NCBI RefSeq assembly: GCF_000381025.1
Contig: NZ_KB905814.1
Location: 726,129-790,128, forward strand
Length of the DNA: 64,000 bases
Reading direction: 5' to 3'
From: Streptomyces sulphureus DSM 40104
GTDB taxonomy: Bacteria; Actinomycetota; Actinomycetes; Streptomycetales; Streptomycetaceae
Shown here: positions 51,118 through 61,025 of the stretch, piece by piece
Position numbering within the stretch: position 1 is the stretch's first letter
How the letters are laid out: each line of letters opens with the position of its first letter
The notes under the pieces: model-generated
Told to the model about the DNA's origin: nothing
Databases searched by the model: none
What the model saw: only the letters and a program-made list of their open reading frames with translations
Position numbers and translations under genes: made by a program

Positions 51118-52692
51118 TCAGGCGAGCTCCCCCACCGCCTCCTCCGCCGCGGCCACGAGTGCGCCGGTGCGTACGAAACGCTCCGCGCCCTCCAAGTCCG
51201 GGGCGAGGAAGCGGTCTTCGCCCGGGCCCGGCACGCCCGACTCGCGCAGGGCGTGGAGGACGGCGCGGGAGGCGGGGGAAGGGGAGGAGCCCGTCGTCTC
51301 GGTGCGGAGTTCGAGGGCTCGGGTCGCGGCGTAGAGCTCGACGGCGAGGACGCGGGAGAGCGTGTCGACGGCGGTGCGCAGCTTGCGGGCCGCGGACCAG
51401 CCCATCGAGACGTGGTCCTCCTGCATCGCGGAGGACGGCACCGAGTCGACGGAGGCGGGCACGGCGAGCCGCTTCAGCTCGGAGACCATCGCGGCCTGCG
51501 TGTACTGAGCGATCATCAGGCCCGAGTCGACGCCGGCATCGCGCGCGAGGAACGGCGGCAGGCCGTGCGAGCGGTTCTTGTCGAGGAGCCGGTCGGTGCG
51601 GCGCTCGGCGATCGACGCCAGGTCGGCCGCGGGTACGGCGAGGAAGTCGAGCACGTAGGCGACGGGGGCGCCGTGGAAGTTGCCGTTGGACTCCACGCGG
51701 CCGTCGTCGAGGACGACCGGGTTGTCCACGGCAGCGGCGAGTTCCCGCTCGGCGACGAGCACCGCGTGCGCCAGCGTGTCCCGAGCGGCCCCTGCGACCT
51801 GGGGCGCACACCGCACCGAGTACGCGTCCTGGACGCGGGGGGCGTCGTGGTGGTGCTGCCCCGTGAGGCCCGAACCGTGGAGGATCTTCCTCATGTTGGC
51901 GGCGCTCGCGGCCTGCCCCGGGTGCGGGCGCAGAGCGTGCAGCTCGGGCGCGAGGACGCGGTCGGTGCCGAGCAGCGCCTCCAGGGAGAGGGCCGCCGCG
52001 ATGTCGGCCGAGGTGAGGAGGCGGGCGAGGTCATCGCAGGCCATGAGGAGCATGCCGAGCATCCCGTCGGTGCCGTTGAGAAGCGCGAGACCTTCCTTCT
52101 CGCGCAACTCCACCGGCGCGATGCCGTGTTCGGCGAGGAGTTCGGCCGCCGGGCGCACCGTGCCCGCGGCGTCCTCCGCTTCGCCCTCGCCCATCAGCAC
52201 CAGGGCGCAGTGCGAGAGGGGCGCGAGATCCCCGGAGCAGCCCAGCGAGCCGTACTCGTGGACGACGGGCGCGATCCCGGCGTTGAGCAGCTTGGCCATA
52301 GCCTCCGCGATCTCGGGGCGTACGCCGGTGTGCCCGGAGGCGAGTGTCTTGAGCCGGAGGAACATCAGCGCGCGGACGACCTCGCGCTCGACGCGCGGGC
52401 CCATCCCGGCCGCGTGCGAGCGGACGATGTTCCGCTGGAGGCGGGTGCGGAGCCCCTCGCCCCCTTCCGCGTCGTCGCCGGGGATGTGCCGGACGGCGAG
52501 CGCCCCGAAGCCCGTCGAGACCCCGTAGACGGGCTCGGGCTTCGCCGCGAGTTCGTCGACGAAACCGCGCGCCCTCCGCAGCGCGGCGAGCGCCTCGGAC
52601 GAGAGCGCGACCTCGGCCCCTTCCCTGGCGACGGCGACGACCTGCCGCGGGGTGGTCCCCGAGGCGCCCAACTCCACGCTGTGCATACCCAT
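51118..52692 (-). CDS. hutH: Histidine ammonia-lyase
   Basis: 524 aa. Converts L-histidine to trans-urocanate and ammonia, the first step of histidine utilisation. The MIO cofactor triad lies in YGSLGCSGDLAPLSH (Cys-Ser-Gly, as I recall for other Streptomyces HutH, rather than Ala-Ser-Gly). Also typical: PVYGVSTGFGALA, NIVRSHAAGMG, ESNGNFHGAPVAY and PSSAMQEDHVSMGW. Start ATG 52692 (MGMHSV), matching the homologous N-terminus; ATG 52686 is possible. No other hut gene is adjacent. Confidence 0.95.
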   Translation of the reverse strand: MGMHSVELGASGTTPRQVVAVAREGAEVALSSEALAALRRARGFVDELAAKPEPVYGVSTGFGALAVRHIPGDDAEGGEGLRTRLQRNIVRSHAAGMGPRVEREVVRALMFLRLKTLASGHTGVRPEIAEAMAKLLNAGIAPVVHEYGSLGCSGDLAPLSHCALVLMGEGEAEDAAGTVRPAAELLAEHGIAPVELREKEGLALLNGTDGMLGMLLMACDDLARLLTSADIAAALSLEALLGTDRVLAPELHALRPHPGQAASAANMRKILHGSGLTGQHHHDAPRVQDAYSVRCAPQVAGAARDTLAHAVLVAERELAAAVDNPVVLDDGRVESNGNFHGAPVAYVLDFLAVPAADLASIAERRTDRLLDKNRSHGLPPFLARDAGVDSGLMIAQYTQAAMVSELKRLAVPASVDSVPSSAMQEDHVSMGWSAARKLRTAVDTLSRVLAVELYAATRALELRTETTGSSPSPASRAVLHALRESGVPGPGEDRFLAPDLEGAERFVRTGALVAAAEEAVGELA

Positions 52693-52747
52693 ATTCAGCA
52701 ACAGTAGAGAGTGAATCGGTGTGCTGTCACGACCGGGCGGCCACCGG

Positions 52748-53842
52748 TCATCTCCCCCGGAACCTCCGCCGCTCGGTGCCGTGCGGGGGCGGCGCGTCGG
52801 CGAGGCGCACGACGGGGTCGACGGCGCCGCCGTCCCGGCCGGCGACGACCGGGCCCTGGGCGCGCGCCACCTTGGCCCGGTACTGCGCGGCGTCGGCGAG
52901 GAGGAAGAGCCGGCGGGGCGTGCGTACGGGGCCGATGGGGTCGCCGGTGGAGGCGAGGCCGCAGGCGACGCCGTCGCCGAGCGCCGACTCCCCTGCACGG
53001 CGGCAGAGTTCGCCGGCGGCGGTCACGGCCTCCTCGGCCGAAGGGCCGGCCGCGAGGAGGCAGAACTCGTCGCCGCCGAGGCGCCCGGCGAGCGCGGAGG
53101 GGAGGAGCGCGGCGCACTCGGCGAGGAGCGCGGCGAAGCGCTCGAGGAGGCGGTCGCCCGCCTGGTGACCGTGGGCGTCGTTGACGCGCTTGAGGCCGTT
53201 GATGTCGCAGACGGCGAAGCTGACGACGGTGCCGTCGGCGGCGTGCAGGCGGAGCGCCGCGTCGAGGCGGTCGTCGACGGCACGGCGGTTGGCGAGTCCG
53301 GTGAGCGGGTCGGCGTAGGCCAGGCGGCGGAGTTCGGCGACGTACCCGGCCTGGGCGAGTCCGGCGGCGGCGACGGCGGCGAGCGCGGTGGCGCCGCAGA
53401 CCTCGTCCGCGGTGAACGGCGGGCCGCCCGGGGCGCGTTCGACCTCCGCCTCTCCGTATACGCGCCCGGCGTGCACCAGTGGCGCGATGAGCGACGGGGC
53501 GCCTTCATCGGCCGCCCGCGCGCGGTGGCCGCCGGGGGCGAGGGCCGCGGCCGCGAACCCCGGCGCCGAGCGCGTCGCTGCGGGGGCGGCGTCGCCGTCG
53601 GTCGCCAGCGGACTGAGGGTCTCGTCCTGCGCGTCCCAGGCGCGGACGGTCGCCGCCGTGCCGTCGAGCGCAGCGCACAGCCGTGCGGCCGCGGTGCGGG
53701 CGGTCTCCCGTACGGCGGGGTCGGTGGGGCCGCCCGGCCCCGCGCAAGGGTGCGCGGGGTCGGCGTGCGGGCTCGCGGACTGCGCCGCCGCGAGGGCCTG
53801 CACGAGCCCGACGACAGCCGGCAGCCGCACACCCTGTCCCAT
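52748..53842 (-). CDS. GAF-GGDEF diguanylate cyclase
   Basis: 364 aa. A GAF-like sensor region (about 40-165) precedes a GGDEF domain (170-330): DPLTGLANRRAVDDRL, CDINGLKRVNDAHGHQAGD and the active-site GGDEF at 256-260. It should make c-di-GMP, the signal that holds BldD-controlled development in check. The RxxD inhibitory site expected just before GGDEF is absent (PSALAGRL). No transmembrane helix. Start ATG 53842. Separate from hutH by 55 bases. Confidence 0.9.
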   Translation of the reverse strand: MGQGVRLPAVVGLVQALAAAQSASPHADPAHPCAGPGGPTDPAVRETARTAAARLCAALDGTAATVRAWDAQDETLSPLATDGDAAPAATRSAPGFAAAALAPGGHRARAADEGAPSLIAPLVHAGRVYGEAEVERAPGGPPFTADEVCGATALAAVAAAGLAQAGYVAELRRLAYADPLTGLANRRAVDDRLDAALRLHAADGTVVSFAVCDINGLKRVNDAHGHQAGDRLLERFAALLAECAALLPSALAGRLGGDEFCLLAAGPSAEEAVTAAGELCRRAGESALGDGVACGLASTGDPIGPVRTPRRLFLLADAAQYRAKVARAQGPVVAGRDGGAVDPVVRLADAPPPHGTERRRFRGR

Positions 53843-53926
53843 ACGCCCAAGGTTATGAGGATTGTCCCGGTACTGCCGCGCGGGCACGTGCCGGGGGGAC
53901 GCGCGCGAGCACGGGCGGCCCAGGGC

Positions 53927-54745
53927 TCACTCGCCCGGCCACTCCGGCTTGCGCTTCTCGTTGAAAGCCGCGACGCCCTCCGCGCGGTCGCCGGAGAACG
54001 CCACCGTGCGCCACTCCGCGTCCTCCACGTCGAGCCCCTCGTGGAGCTCCCGCCCCCACCCGGTGCGCAGGGCGCGCTTCGCGGCGCGGAGCGCGACGGG
54101 CGAGTGGGCCGCGATCCCCCCGGCGAGCGCGAGCGCCTCGGCGCGCTCGTCCCCCTCCACGAGCCGGTCGACGAGCCCCATGCCGAGCGCCTCCTCCGCG
54201 CCCACCCACCGCGCGGTGAAGACGAGTTCGGCGGCGCGCGCCGCACCCACGCGCCGCGGCAGGAGCTGCGTACCCCCGCCGCCCGGAATCACACCGACCG
54301 ACACCTCGGGCAGCGCAAGCACGGCGCGCGGCCCGGCAAGGATCAGGTCGCAGGAGAGGGCGAGTTCGGCCCCGCCGCCGAGCGCGTAGCCGCCGACGGC
54401 CGCGATCGAGGGCATGGGGAGGTCGAGGACGCCGGTGTAGGCGGCCCGCGCGTACGGGCGCTGGTTGGCGAGCTGTTCGTCCGTGAAGCTGTTCCGCTCC
54501 TTCAGGTCGGCTCCGACGCAGAAGGCGCGGTCGCTCGTGGAGGTGAGGACGGCCGCACGGACCGAGCGGTCCTCGGCGAGCGCGGCACACGCCTCGCTGA
54601 CGCCGAAGGCGAACTCGGTGGAGACCGCGTTCATCGCCTCCGGCCGGTCCAGCACGATCTCGGCGACGTGCGTACGCGCGTCCCTGCGCAGCAGGACCCA
54701 CTCGCCGAACCGCTCTTCGCTGACGCTGTCGTTGGGGTTCACCAT
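53927..54745 (-). CDS. Enoyl-CoA hydratase/isomerase family protein
   Basis: 272-aa crotonase-fold protein: VAEIVLDRPEAMNAVSTEF, the oxyanion-hole segments FCVGADLKERN and GYALGGGAELALSCDL, and the catalytic Glu region LPEVSVGVIPGGGGTQLLPR. It hydrates 2-enoyl-CoA in beta-oxidation or a related pathway. Neighbouring acyl-CoA carboxylase genes point to acyl-CoA metabolism. ATG at 54745. Confidence 0.92.
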   Translation of the reverse strand: MVNPNDSVSEERFGEWVLLRRDARTHVAEIVLDRPEAMNAVSTEFAFGVSEACAALAEDRSVRAAVLTSTSDRAFCVGADLKERNSFTDEQLANQRPYARAAYTGVLDLPMPSIAAVGGYALGGGAELALSCDLILAGPRAVLALPEVSVGVIPGGGGTQLLPRRVGAARAAELVFTARWVGAEEALGMGLVDRLVEGDERAEALALAGGIAAHSPVALRAAKRALRTGWGRELHEGLDVEDAEWRTVAFSGDRAEGVAAFNEKRKPEWPGE

Positions 54746-54798
54746 GGGGTCACCCTACGCACCCGACCGACCGAACGTTCGGGTCGCGCCTGCCTCCC

Positions 54799-55941
54799 TC
54801 AACGCCTCCGCAGCAGCCACGGTTCGACGACGCCGAACCCGCGCACCGGACGCTGGTAGAGCGGCTGGAGAGCGAAGCGGAACCGGCCCTCGCCGAGCCC
54901 CTCGCTCTCCTTCTCCGACTCGGGCGCCTCCCCCGCGGAGATCAACTCCGCCCGCAGCGCCCCGTCGACGAGCACGCCGTCCTTCGGCGCTATCGAGGTG
55001 AGCCGGCTCGCAAGGTTGACGGTGCTGCCGAAGACGTCGCCCATCCGCGTCGTCATCGTGCCGAAGGCGATACCGACGCGGAGCTCGGGCATGGTCTCGT
55101 CGTTGGCCATCGTCTCGATGAGCCGCACGCCGATCTCGGCGGCGGTGGCTGCCTCCTCCGCGACGTAGAGGACCTCGTCCCCCAGCGCCTTGATCAGCCG
55201 GCCCCCGTGGGCGGCGACGAGGTCGGCCGCCATCGTCTCGAACGCCTCGACGAGCTCCCCGACCTCCTCGTCCTCCAGCCGCCTGCTGAGCCTGGTGAAG
55301 CCGGCGAGGTCGGCGAAGCCGATCGCCTGGCGGCGGTCGACCGTCTCCTCGTCGTCCTTCGCCTGCACCACCCGCCCCGTGGCGGCGGCGAGTTGGCGGC
55401 GCCAGACGTAGACGAGGAACTCCTCCAGCTCGGGGAGGAGGAGCTGGACGAGCGGGTAGGTGACCTCGTTGCGGGTCATCCCCGGCTCGGGGGGCTCGGT
55501 GAGGCCCATGAGGAACGAGTCGATCTGCCAGTCGGCCAGCCTCGAGGTGGTCTGGCCCGTGGAGCGCGCCACCTGCATCGCCATCGACTCGCTCAGCAGG
55601 CCCGCCTCGACGAGCCCCGAGAGCCGGCGCAGCGCGAGGACGTCGGCCTCGGTGAGCGCACGCGCCTGCCCGACGTCGGCGAAGCCCATGGCGCGCCAGA
55701 AGCGGGAGGCGAGCTCCATCGGGACACCCGCGGCTCGGGCCGCCTGGAACGCCGTGTACTGGCGCTCGGACCCGAGGATCAGCTCCTCGATCCGCAGCGC
55801 GCTCGGGTCCTCCTCGCCCGACCTGCCCGGCGCGGGGTCCGGCCCCCGTGGTTCGTCTCCCTCGGCCGGCTCGCCGCCCTCTCCCCGAGGGCCCTCGGAG
55901 GCTGGGGCTTCTTCCGGGGTGCGTGGTTCGTCCACGGTCAC
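54799..55941 (-). CDS. cya: Class III adenylate cyclase
   Basis: 380 aa. A disordered acidic N-terminus (to about 48), a helical region (50-190) and a class III cyclase domain with the two metal aspartates Asp211 (FADLAGF) and Asp255 (LGDEVLYV), plus FGSTVNLASRLTSIAPK containing the transition-state Asn/Arg pair. Makes cAMP, which in Streptomyces affects germination and secondary metabolism. GTG at 55941. No transmembrane segment. Confidence 0.93.
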   Translation of the reverse strand: MTVDEPRTPEEAPASEGPRGEGGEPAEGDEPRGPDPAPGRSGEEDPSALRIEELILGSERQYTAFQAARAAGVPMELASRFWRAMGFADVGQARALTEADVLALRRLSGLVEAGLLSESMAMQVARSTGQTTSRLADWQIDSFLMGLTEPPEPGMTRNEVTYPLVQLLLPELEEFLVYVWRRQLAAATGRVVQAKDDEETVDRRQAIGFADLAGFTRLSRRLEDEEVGELVEAFETMAADLVAAHGGRLIKALGDEVLYVAEEAATAAEIGVRLIETMANDETMPELRVGIAFGTMTTRMGDVFGSTVNLASRLTSIAPKDGVLVDGALRAELISAGEAPESEKESEGLGEGRFRFALQPLYQRPVRGFGVVEPWLLRRR

Positions 55942-56041
55942 TGCCCGCCTCTTGCCAGCTCCGCTGTTCCGCCGCGCACTGCCCTTCCGTCCTTCGGGAT
56001 GCCTCCGCCGGCTGCCCAGAATACGGCAGCTATGCCCTGGC

Positions 56042-56917
56042 TCACGCTCCCCCGGCGGGCCGCAGGTGCACGATGTCGCCCGCGGCCACCGGGTGCTGCA
56101 CCCCCTCGCCCGTCGCGATCACCAGCCGGCCCTCTCCGTCGAGGGCGACCGCCTCGCCCAACAGCGCGCGGTCGCCGGGGAGTTCGACCCTCACGTGGCG
56201 TCCGAGCGTCGCGCATCCGGCCGCGTACGCCTCCTGGAGGTCGCTCTCCCCCGCGGAGCCGTCGACCGCCGTCCACCGCCCGTACCAGTCCTCCAGGGAG
56301 CGCAGTACGGCGCGGAGCAGCGGGTCGCGGTCGGTGCCCTGCGCCCCGGCGAGTTGCAGCGAGCCGGCGGTGGGCACGGGCAGCTCGGCCTCGCGGAGCG
56401 TGACGTTGATGCCGATGCCCAGCACCAGCGCCCCTTCCCGAGGCCCTTCACCGACGCGTTCGGCGAGGATGCCGACGCACTTGCGCTCCTCGCCGCCGAC
56501 CGTGACGAGGATGTCGTTCGGCCACTTCAACGCGGTGTCGACGCCCGCGGTACGGGAGAGTGCACCCGCCGTCGCGACCCCGGCGAGCAGCGGCAGCCAT
56601 CCCAGGCGCTCGGCCGGGACCTCGGGCGCCAGCAGGACGGAGAAGAAGAGCCCCGATCGCGGCGGAGCCGACCAGCCGCGGTCGAGCCGTCCCCGCCCCG
56701 CCGTCTGCTCCTCGGCGACGAGCACCGTGCCGGGCTGCGCGGCGCCGCGACGGGCGCGGTCGGCGAGTTCGGAGTTGGTGGAGCCGACGGAGCCGACCAC
56801 CTCCAGGTGCGTGTAGAGGCTGTCGGCGCCGAGCAGGGCGCGGCGGAGCGCGGTCGCGTTGAGCGGCGGTCGCTCCAGGTCGGACCAGCGGCTGCGCGGA
56901 GGGTTCTCGTCGGACAT
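56042..56917 (-). CDS. birA: Biotin-[acetyl-CoA-carboxylase] ligase
   Basis: 291-aa biotin protein ligase without an N-terminal DNA-binding domain. [14 protein letters not shown] and the biotinyl-AMP loop [17 protein letters not shown] are present, then LKWPNDILV with the catalytic lysine and LGIGINVTL. It attaches biotin to the AccA2 lysine encoded nearby. ATG at 56917; divergent from pccB, a functional pairing. Confidence 0.95.
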   Translation of the reverse strand: MSDENPPRSRWSDLERPPLNATALRRALLGADSLYTHLEVVGSVGSTNSELADRARRGAAQPGTVLVAEEQTAGRGRLDRGWSAPPRSGLFFSVLLAPEVPAERLGWLPLLAGVATAGALSRTAGVDTALKWPNDILVTVGGEERKCVGILAERVGEGPREGALVLGIGINVTLREAELPVPTAGSLQLAGAQGTDRDPLLRAVLRSLEDWYGRWTAVDGSAGESDLQEAYAAGCATLGRHVRVELPGDRALLGEAVALDGEGRLVIATGEGVQHPVAAGDIVHLRPAGGA

Positions 56918-57138
56918 GGGACGAGCCTAGGGGCCGCGTCCGCAGTGCGGGCACGAGGCGCCGGCCGGCAGCGGAGGACGGAGGGCTGCGGCGTGCGGTG
57001 GCGACAATCCGTCGCATACCGGTCGAAAACCCTGGCGCCCTTCGCGCGAGTGTGGCCAACGCCGCACCCACGGCGTCCTCGTACGCCGATAACCTACGTT
57101 CCGGTAGCCACCCGATGACGAGTAGGAGCCTCCCGCAG

Positions 57139-58746
57139 ATGTCCGAGCAGCCAGGTTCCGTCCCCTCAGAGCAGGAGCGGCACACCACCGCGGGCCGAAT
57201 CGCGGACTTCGAGCGCCGCACGTCCGAGGCGACGCACGCCGGCTCCCAGCGGGCGATCGAGAAGCAGCACGCCAAGGGGAAGTTGACCGCGCGCGAGCGG
57301 GTCGAGATGCTGCTCGACGAGGGCTCGTTCACCGAGCTCGACGAGTTCGCGCGCCACCGCTCCACCAACTTCGGCCTGGAGCAGAACCGTCCGTACGGCG
57401 ACGGCGTGGTGACCGGCTACGGCACCGTCGACGGTCGCCCCGTCTGCGTCTTCTCGCAGGACTTCACGATCTTCGGCGGGGCGCTGGGCGAGGTCTACGG
57501 CGAGAAGATCGTCAAGGTGATGGACTTCGCGCTGAAGACGGGCTGCCCCGTGATCGGCATCAACGACGGCGGCGGGGCGCGCATCCAGGAGGGCGTCGCG
57601 GCGCTCGGGCTCTTCGCCGAGATCTTCCGCCGCAACACCCACGCGTCGGGCGTCATCCCGCAGATCAGCATCGTCCTCGGACCGTGCGCCGGCGGTGCCG
57701 TCTACTCCCCGGCGATCACCGACTTCACGGTGATGGTCGACAAGACCTCGCACATGTTCATCACGGGCCCCGACGTCATCAAGACGGTCACGGGCGAGGA
57801 CGTCGGCTTCGAGGAGCTCGGCGGCGCCCGCACCCACAACACCACCTCGGGCGTCGCGCACCACATGGCCGGCGACGAGAAGGACGCCATCGAGTACGTC
57901 AAGGGCCTCCTCTCCTACCTGCCGGGCAACAACCTCTCCGAGCCGCCCGTCTTCCCCGAGGAGGCGGACCTCACGACGTCCGACGAGGACCGCGAGCTGG
58001 ACGCGCTCGTCCCCGACTCGCCGAACCAGCCGTACGACATGCACAGCGCCATCGAACACGTCCTCGACGACGGCGAGTTCCTGGAGACGCAGGCACTCTT
58101 CGCGCCGAACATCATCACCGGGTTCGGGCGGGTCGAGGGCCACTCGGTGGGCGTCGTCGCCAACCAGCCGATGCAGTTCGCCGGGTGCCTCAACATCGAC
58201 GCGAGCGAGAAGGCCGCGCGCTTCGTGCGCACCTGCGACGCCTTCAACGTCCCCGTACTCACCTTCGTCGACGTCCCCGGCTTCCTGCCCGGCACCGACC
58301 AGGAGTACGACGGCATCATCCGCCGCGGCGCCAAGCTCATCTACGCCTACGCGGAGGCGACGGTGCCGTTGATCACCGTCATCACGCGGAAGGCGTTCGG
58401 CGGCGCGTACGACGTCATGGGCTCGAAGCACCTCGGCGCCGACCTCAACTTCGCCTGGCCGACGGCGCAGATCGCCGTGATGGGCGCCCAGGGCGCCGTG
58501 AACATCCTCCACCGCAAGCGCCTCGCAGGGACCGAGTCCCCCGAGGAGCTGGAGCAACTGCGCACGGAGCTCACGCAGGAGTACGAGGACGCCCTCCTCA
58601 ATCCGTACATCGCGGCCGAACGCGGCTACGTGGACGCGGTCATCCGTCCGGCAGAGACGCGTCGGCACATCACGAGGGGGCTGCGTACCCTGCGCTCCAA
58701 GCGGGAACAGCTTCCCCCCAAGAAGCACGGCAACATCCCGCTCTGA
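57139..58746 (+). CDS. pccB: Acyl-CoA carboxylase carboxyltransferase beta subunit
   Basis: 535 aa. Transfers CO2 from carboxybiotin to propionyl- or acetyl-CoA, giving methylmalonyl- or malonyl-CoA. Two crotonase-type halves are seen: [54 protein letters not shown], and later [24 protein letters not shown] and [13 protein letters not shown]. It ends [13 protein letters not shown] at 57139 with TAGGAG. The epsilon subunit is downstream and the alpha subunit 2.3 kb further. Confidence 0.95.
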   Translation: MSEQPGSVPSEQERHTTAGRIADFERRTSEATHAGSQRAIEKQHAKGKLTARERVEMLLDEGSFTELDEFARHRSTNFGLEQNRPYGDGVVTGYGTVDGRPVCVFSQDFTIFGGALGEVYGEKIVKVMDFALKTGCPVIGINDGGGARIQEGVAALGLFAEIFRRNTHASGVIPQISIVLGPCAGGAVYSPAITDFTVMVDKTSHMFITGPDVIKTVTGEDVGFEELGGARTHNTTSGVAHHMAGDEKDAIEYVKGLLSYLPGNNLSEPPVFPEEADLTTSDEDRELDALVPDSPNQPYDMHSAIEHVLDDGEFLETQALFAPNIITGFGRVEGHSVGVVANQPMQFAGCLNIDASEKAARFVRTCDAFNVPVLTFVDVPGFLPGTDQEYDGIIRRGAKLIYAYAEATVPLITVITRKAFGGAYDVMGSKHLGADLNFAWPTAQIAVMGAQGAVNILHRKRLAGTESPEELEQLRTELTQEYEDALLNPYIAAERGYVDAVIRPAETRRHITRGLRTLRSKREQLPPKKHGNIPL

Positions 58747-58811
58747 CAAGGACGTTGTCCCCCGTGGCGGCAGCCCGCCGCCCGTCACGCGCCGCTTCCG
58801 AAGGGGCTGGA

Positions 58812-59102
58812 ATGCCTGAGATCCCGCCGCCGCAGGCCAACCACCACGACCAGCAGCCGCACGGCGAGCGCCCCGAACTGCCCGCGGAGCAGCCGCAGAT
58901 CCGCGTGCTGAAGGGCAACCCGACTCCGGAGGAGCTCGCCGCGGCGCTCGCCGTCGTACGCGCGCGGGCGGTCGGCGCCGCCGAGGAGGCGGCGCCGGGG
59001 GAGCAGCCGGTGAGCGAGTGGTCCAACCCTGCCCGCCTCGTTCCCCGGCGCCTTCCGCAGCCGGGCCCCTGGGCCTGGCGCTCGACCTACTGGCCGGGCT
59101 GA
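58812..59102 (+). CDS. pccE: Acyl-CoA carboxylase epsilon subunit
   Basis: 96-aa small subunit that stabilises actinobacterial acyl-CoA carboxylase. A disordered His/Gln/Pro-rich N-terminus precedes the conserved IRVLKGNPTPEELAAALAVV helix, and it ends WRSTYWPG. ATG at 58812 with GAAGGGG. Cotranscribed with pccB and followed by an 18-bp terminator. Confidence 0.92.
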   Translation: MPEIPPPQANHHDQQPHGERPELPAEQPQIRVLKGNPTPEELAAALAVVRARAVGAAEEAAPGEQPVSEWSNPARLVPRRLPQPGPWAWRSTYWPG

Positions 59103-59122
59103 GCCGCACTCGCACAATCGGG

Positions 59123-59160
59123 CGGTGCCGCCTGAGTACGGGTACTCAGGCGGCACCGCC
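59123..59160 (+). terminator. Terminator of the pccB-pccE operon
   Basis: 18-bp perfect stem (59123-59140 with 59143-59160) with a GG centre, 20 bases after the epsilon-subunit stop. It rules out the GTG at 59125 as a start for the next small gene. Confidence 0.85.
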
Positions 59161-59184
59161 CGCCGTCCGCGCATCCTCGAAGGC

Positions 59185-59328
59185 ATGCTCTGGTCCGACC
59201 CCGACCGCACGGAGCGGCAGCGCCCCGCCGAGGTGCGCGAAGCGGAGGCGAAACTCCGCCGACTCGGCTGGCTGCTGCCGGTCGCCGCGGTCCTGGCGAT
59301 CGTCCTCCACGTGACGGCCTCCCGCTGA
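59185..59328 (+). CDS. Small membrane protein
   Basis: 47 aa from ATG 59185 (GAAGG upstream): a charged N-terminus (PDRTERQRPAEVREAEAKLR) and one C-terminal hydrophobic helix (LGWLLPVAAVLAIVLHV). Lies between the terminator and maf. Function unknown; likely a conserved tiny membrane protein. Confidence 0.6.
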   Translation: MLWSDPDRTERQRPAEVREAEAKLRRLGWLLPVAAVLAIVLHVTASR

Positions 59329-59370
59329 CCGCGCGCTGGCCGGCAGCCGCGTGCTGCATACGATGCCGCC

Positions 59371-60021
59371 ATGACCTCAGCTCCCACCGCAGACACCGAC
59401 GTTCCGGACCTCGCCCCGCGCCGCCGGGTCGTCCTCGCCTCCGCCTCTCCCGCGCGGCTCGGACTCCTGCGACAGGCGGGGCTCGTGCCCGAGGTGGTGG
59501 TGAGCGGGGTCGACGAGGACGCCCTCCACGCCGAAGACCCGGGCGAGTTGGCACTGGTGCTCGCGGAGGCGAAGGCCGCGGCGGTCGCCGCACGCGAGGC
59601 GGCCGCCGGCGCCCTCGTCGTCGGCTGCGACTCCGTGCTCGACCTCGACGGGCGCGCGCTGGGCAAGCCCTCGGGCGCCGAGGACGCCGCCGCCCGCTGG
59701 CGCGCGATGCGCGGACGTACGGGCGTCCTTCGGACGGGCCACTGCGTGGTCGACACCCGTACCGGCGGCCGCGTCTCCGAAACGGCCTCCACCGCAGTGC
59801 ACTTCGGCGAGCCGACCGACGCGGAGATCTCCGCCTACGTCGCCACGGGCGAACCGCTCCACGTCGCGGGCGCGTTCACCCTCGACGGCCGCTCGGCCCC
59901 GTTCGTCGAGCGGATCGAGGGCGACCACGGCAACGTCATCGGCCTCTCGCTGCCGCTGCTCCGGCGGCTCTTCGCGCGTCTCGACGTCTCGATCACCGAC
60001 CTGTGGGCGGACGCCGACTGA
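59371..60021 (+). CDS. maf: Maf-type nucleoside triphosphate pyrophosphatase
   Basis: 216 aa. [18 protein letters not shown] is the Maf signature, followed by the metal-site segments [17 protein letters not shown] and [29 protein letters not shown]. Maf proteins hydrolyse dTTP, UTP or modified nucleotides and influence septation. ATG at 59371 just after the small membrane-protein gene. Cytosolic. Confidence 0.93.
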   Translation: MTSAPTADTDVPDLAPRRRVVLASASPARLGLLRQAGLVPEVVVSGVDEDALHAEDPGELALVLAEAKAAAVAAREAAAGALVVGCDSVLDLDGRALGKPSGAEDAAARWRAMRGRTGVLRTGHCVVDTRTGGRVSETASTAVHFGEPTDAEISAYVATGEPLHVAGAFTLDGRSAPFVERIEGDHGNVIGLSLPLLRRLFARLDVSITDLWADAD

Positions 60022-60047
60022 CCCCGGCCGCCCGCGGGTCCTCCGGG

Positions 60048-60536
60048 TCAGGCGGCGCCGGGCGCGGGCGGCGCCGAGGGGCCCTGCTCCCCCGCGCCGT
60101 CGCCGGAAGGCTCCGATGTCCCCGCGTCGGCGGGCTTGGCCGAGTACCAGGTGAGCGCCCAGACGATCAGCGCGAGCACCGCCATCATCACGGCGAACGC
60201 CTGCCACCCGACGAGGCCGACGGAGAAGGCGCCCAACAGCCCGTGCACCACCGCGCAGCTCATCAGGACGATCCGCCAGAACCCGCGCGGCGGCCGGTCG
60301 GTGACGGCGGCGCGCAGCAGGACGGCGGCGTTGACGAGGAGGTAGACGCCGAAGACGCCGCCGGCGATCCAGGCGGAGAGGGTCGTCGCCCTGGGGTCGA
60401 TACCGGCGAGCGACATCTCCTGCTGGTCGACGACCATCCCGAGGAAGAGGTTGAGGAGGACGAAGACGACCGCCTCGAAGGCCAGCACCACTCCACCGAC
60501 GACCGCCACAGCACGCCTACGCGCCACCTGGCCCAC
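60048..60536 (-). CDS. Four-helix integral membrane protein, hypothetical
   Basis: 162 aa with four predicted transmembrane helices (about 8-30, 52-75, 87-108 and 110-130) and an acidic Pro/Ser/Ala-rich cytosolic C-terminus. No recognised family. GTG at 60536. Convergent with maf, divergent from accA2. Confidence 0.8.
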   Translation of the reverse strand: MGQVARRRAVAVVGGVVLAFEAVVFVLLNLFLGMVVDQQEMSLAGIDPRATTLSAWIAGGVFGVYLLVNAAVLLRAAVTDRPPRGFWRIVLMSCAVVHGLLGAFSVGLVGWQAFAVMMAVLALIVWALTWYSAKPADAGTSEPSGDGAGEQGPSAPPAPGAA

Positions 60537-60829
60537 CTGCTTCCCCTGTTCCGTTCGGCTCGCTCCTCTTCCGCCGGCCTGCGCCCGGCACCTGTCGCAT
60601 GGAGCAGGTGGCGCTCAAGCGGGCCTACGGGCACGGGAGTTGCGCGGTGCTACCGGTTCGTACGCCCGTGCACGTTCCGTTCGGCACCGGGCACGCTACT
60701 CACGGGTACACGCGGGCACAAGGGGAGGGCAGCAGGCGGGCTGGAGGCAAAGATTCCACAGTGAGTTCATAGGGTTCCAACAAAAGAGGGCCACCCCCTC
60801 CTTCGTCCTCCGACAGAGAGCTACACCAC
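60537..60829. other. Intergenic, no gene seen
   Basis: About 290 bases upstream of a possible tiny frame and accA2. Only shadow frames are present. Confidence 0.35.
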
Positions 60830-60976
60830 ATGGCGAAGGACGACCTCAGCCCGGTACACCCGGCGTACCGTGGGACGATAAGGAACGACGGGGCAGGGGG
60901 AGGTCGGGAGCCGAAGGCTTCTGTGCGCAAGCTCACCCCCTTCGGCGACTCGGCCTTCGGTGTCGCCAGTACCTAA
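60830..60976 (+). CDS. Possible 48-aa protein upstream of accA2
   Basis: From ATG 60830 to TAA 60976, a frame with about 79% G/C at third positions and protein-like composition: MAKDDLSPVHPAYRGTI at the start and KLTPFGDSAFGVAST at the end. AGAG lies 9 bases upstream. It is too short to be sure; an upstream leader peptide or spurious frame are both possible. Confidence 0.3.
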   Translation: MAKDDLSPVHPAYRGTIRNDGAGGGREPKASVRKLTPFGDSAFGVAST

Positions 60977-61025
60977 ACTCAGCCCGTTGTCTTGTTTGCG
61001 GCGTAGCGCCGAGTAGGGAGAGATC

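Noticed and set aside
59125..59184. GTG at 59125 as start of the small gene before maf
   Set aside because: It lies within an 18-bp terminator stem of the preceding operon; ATG 59185 with GAAGG is better.
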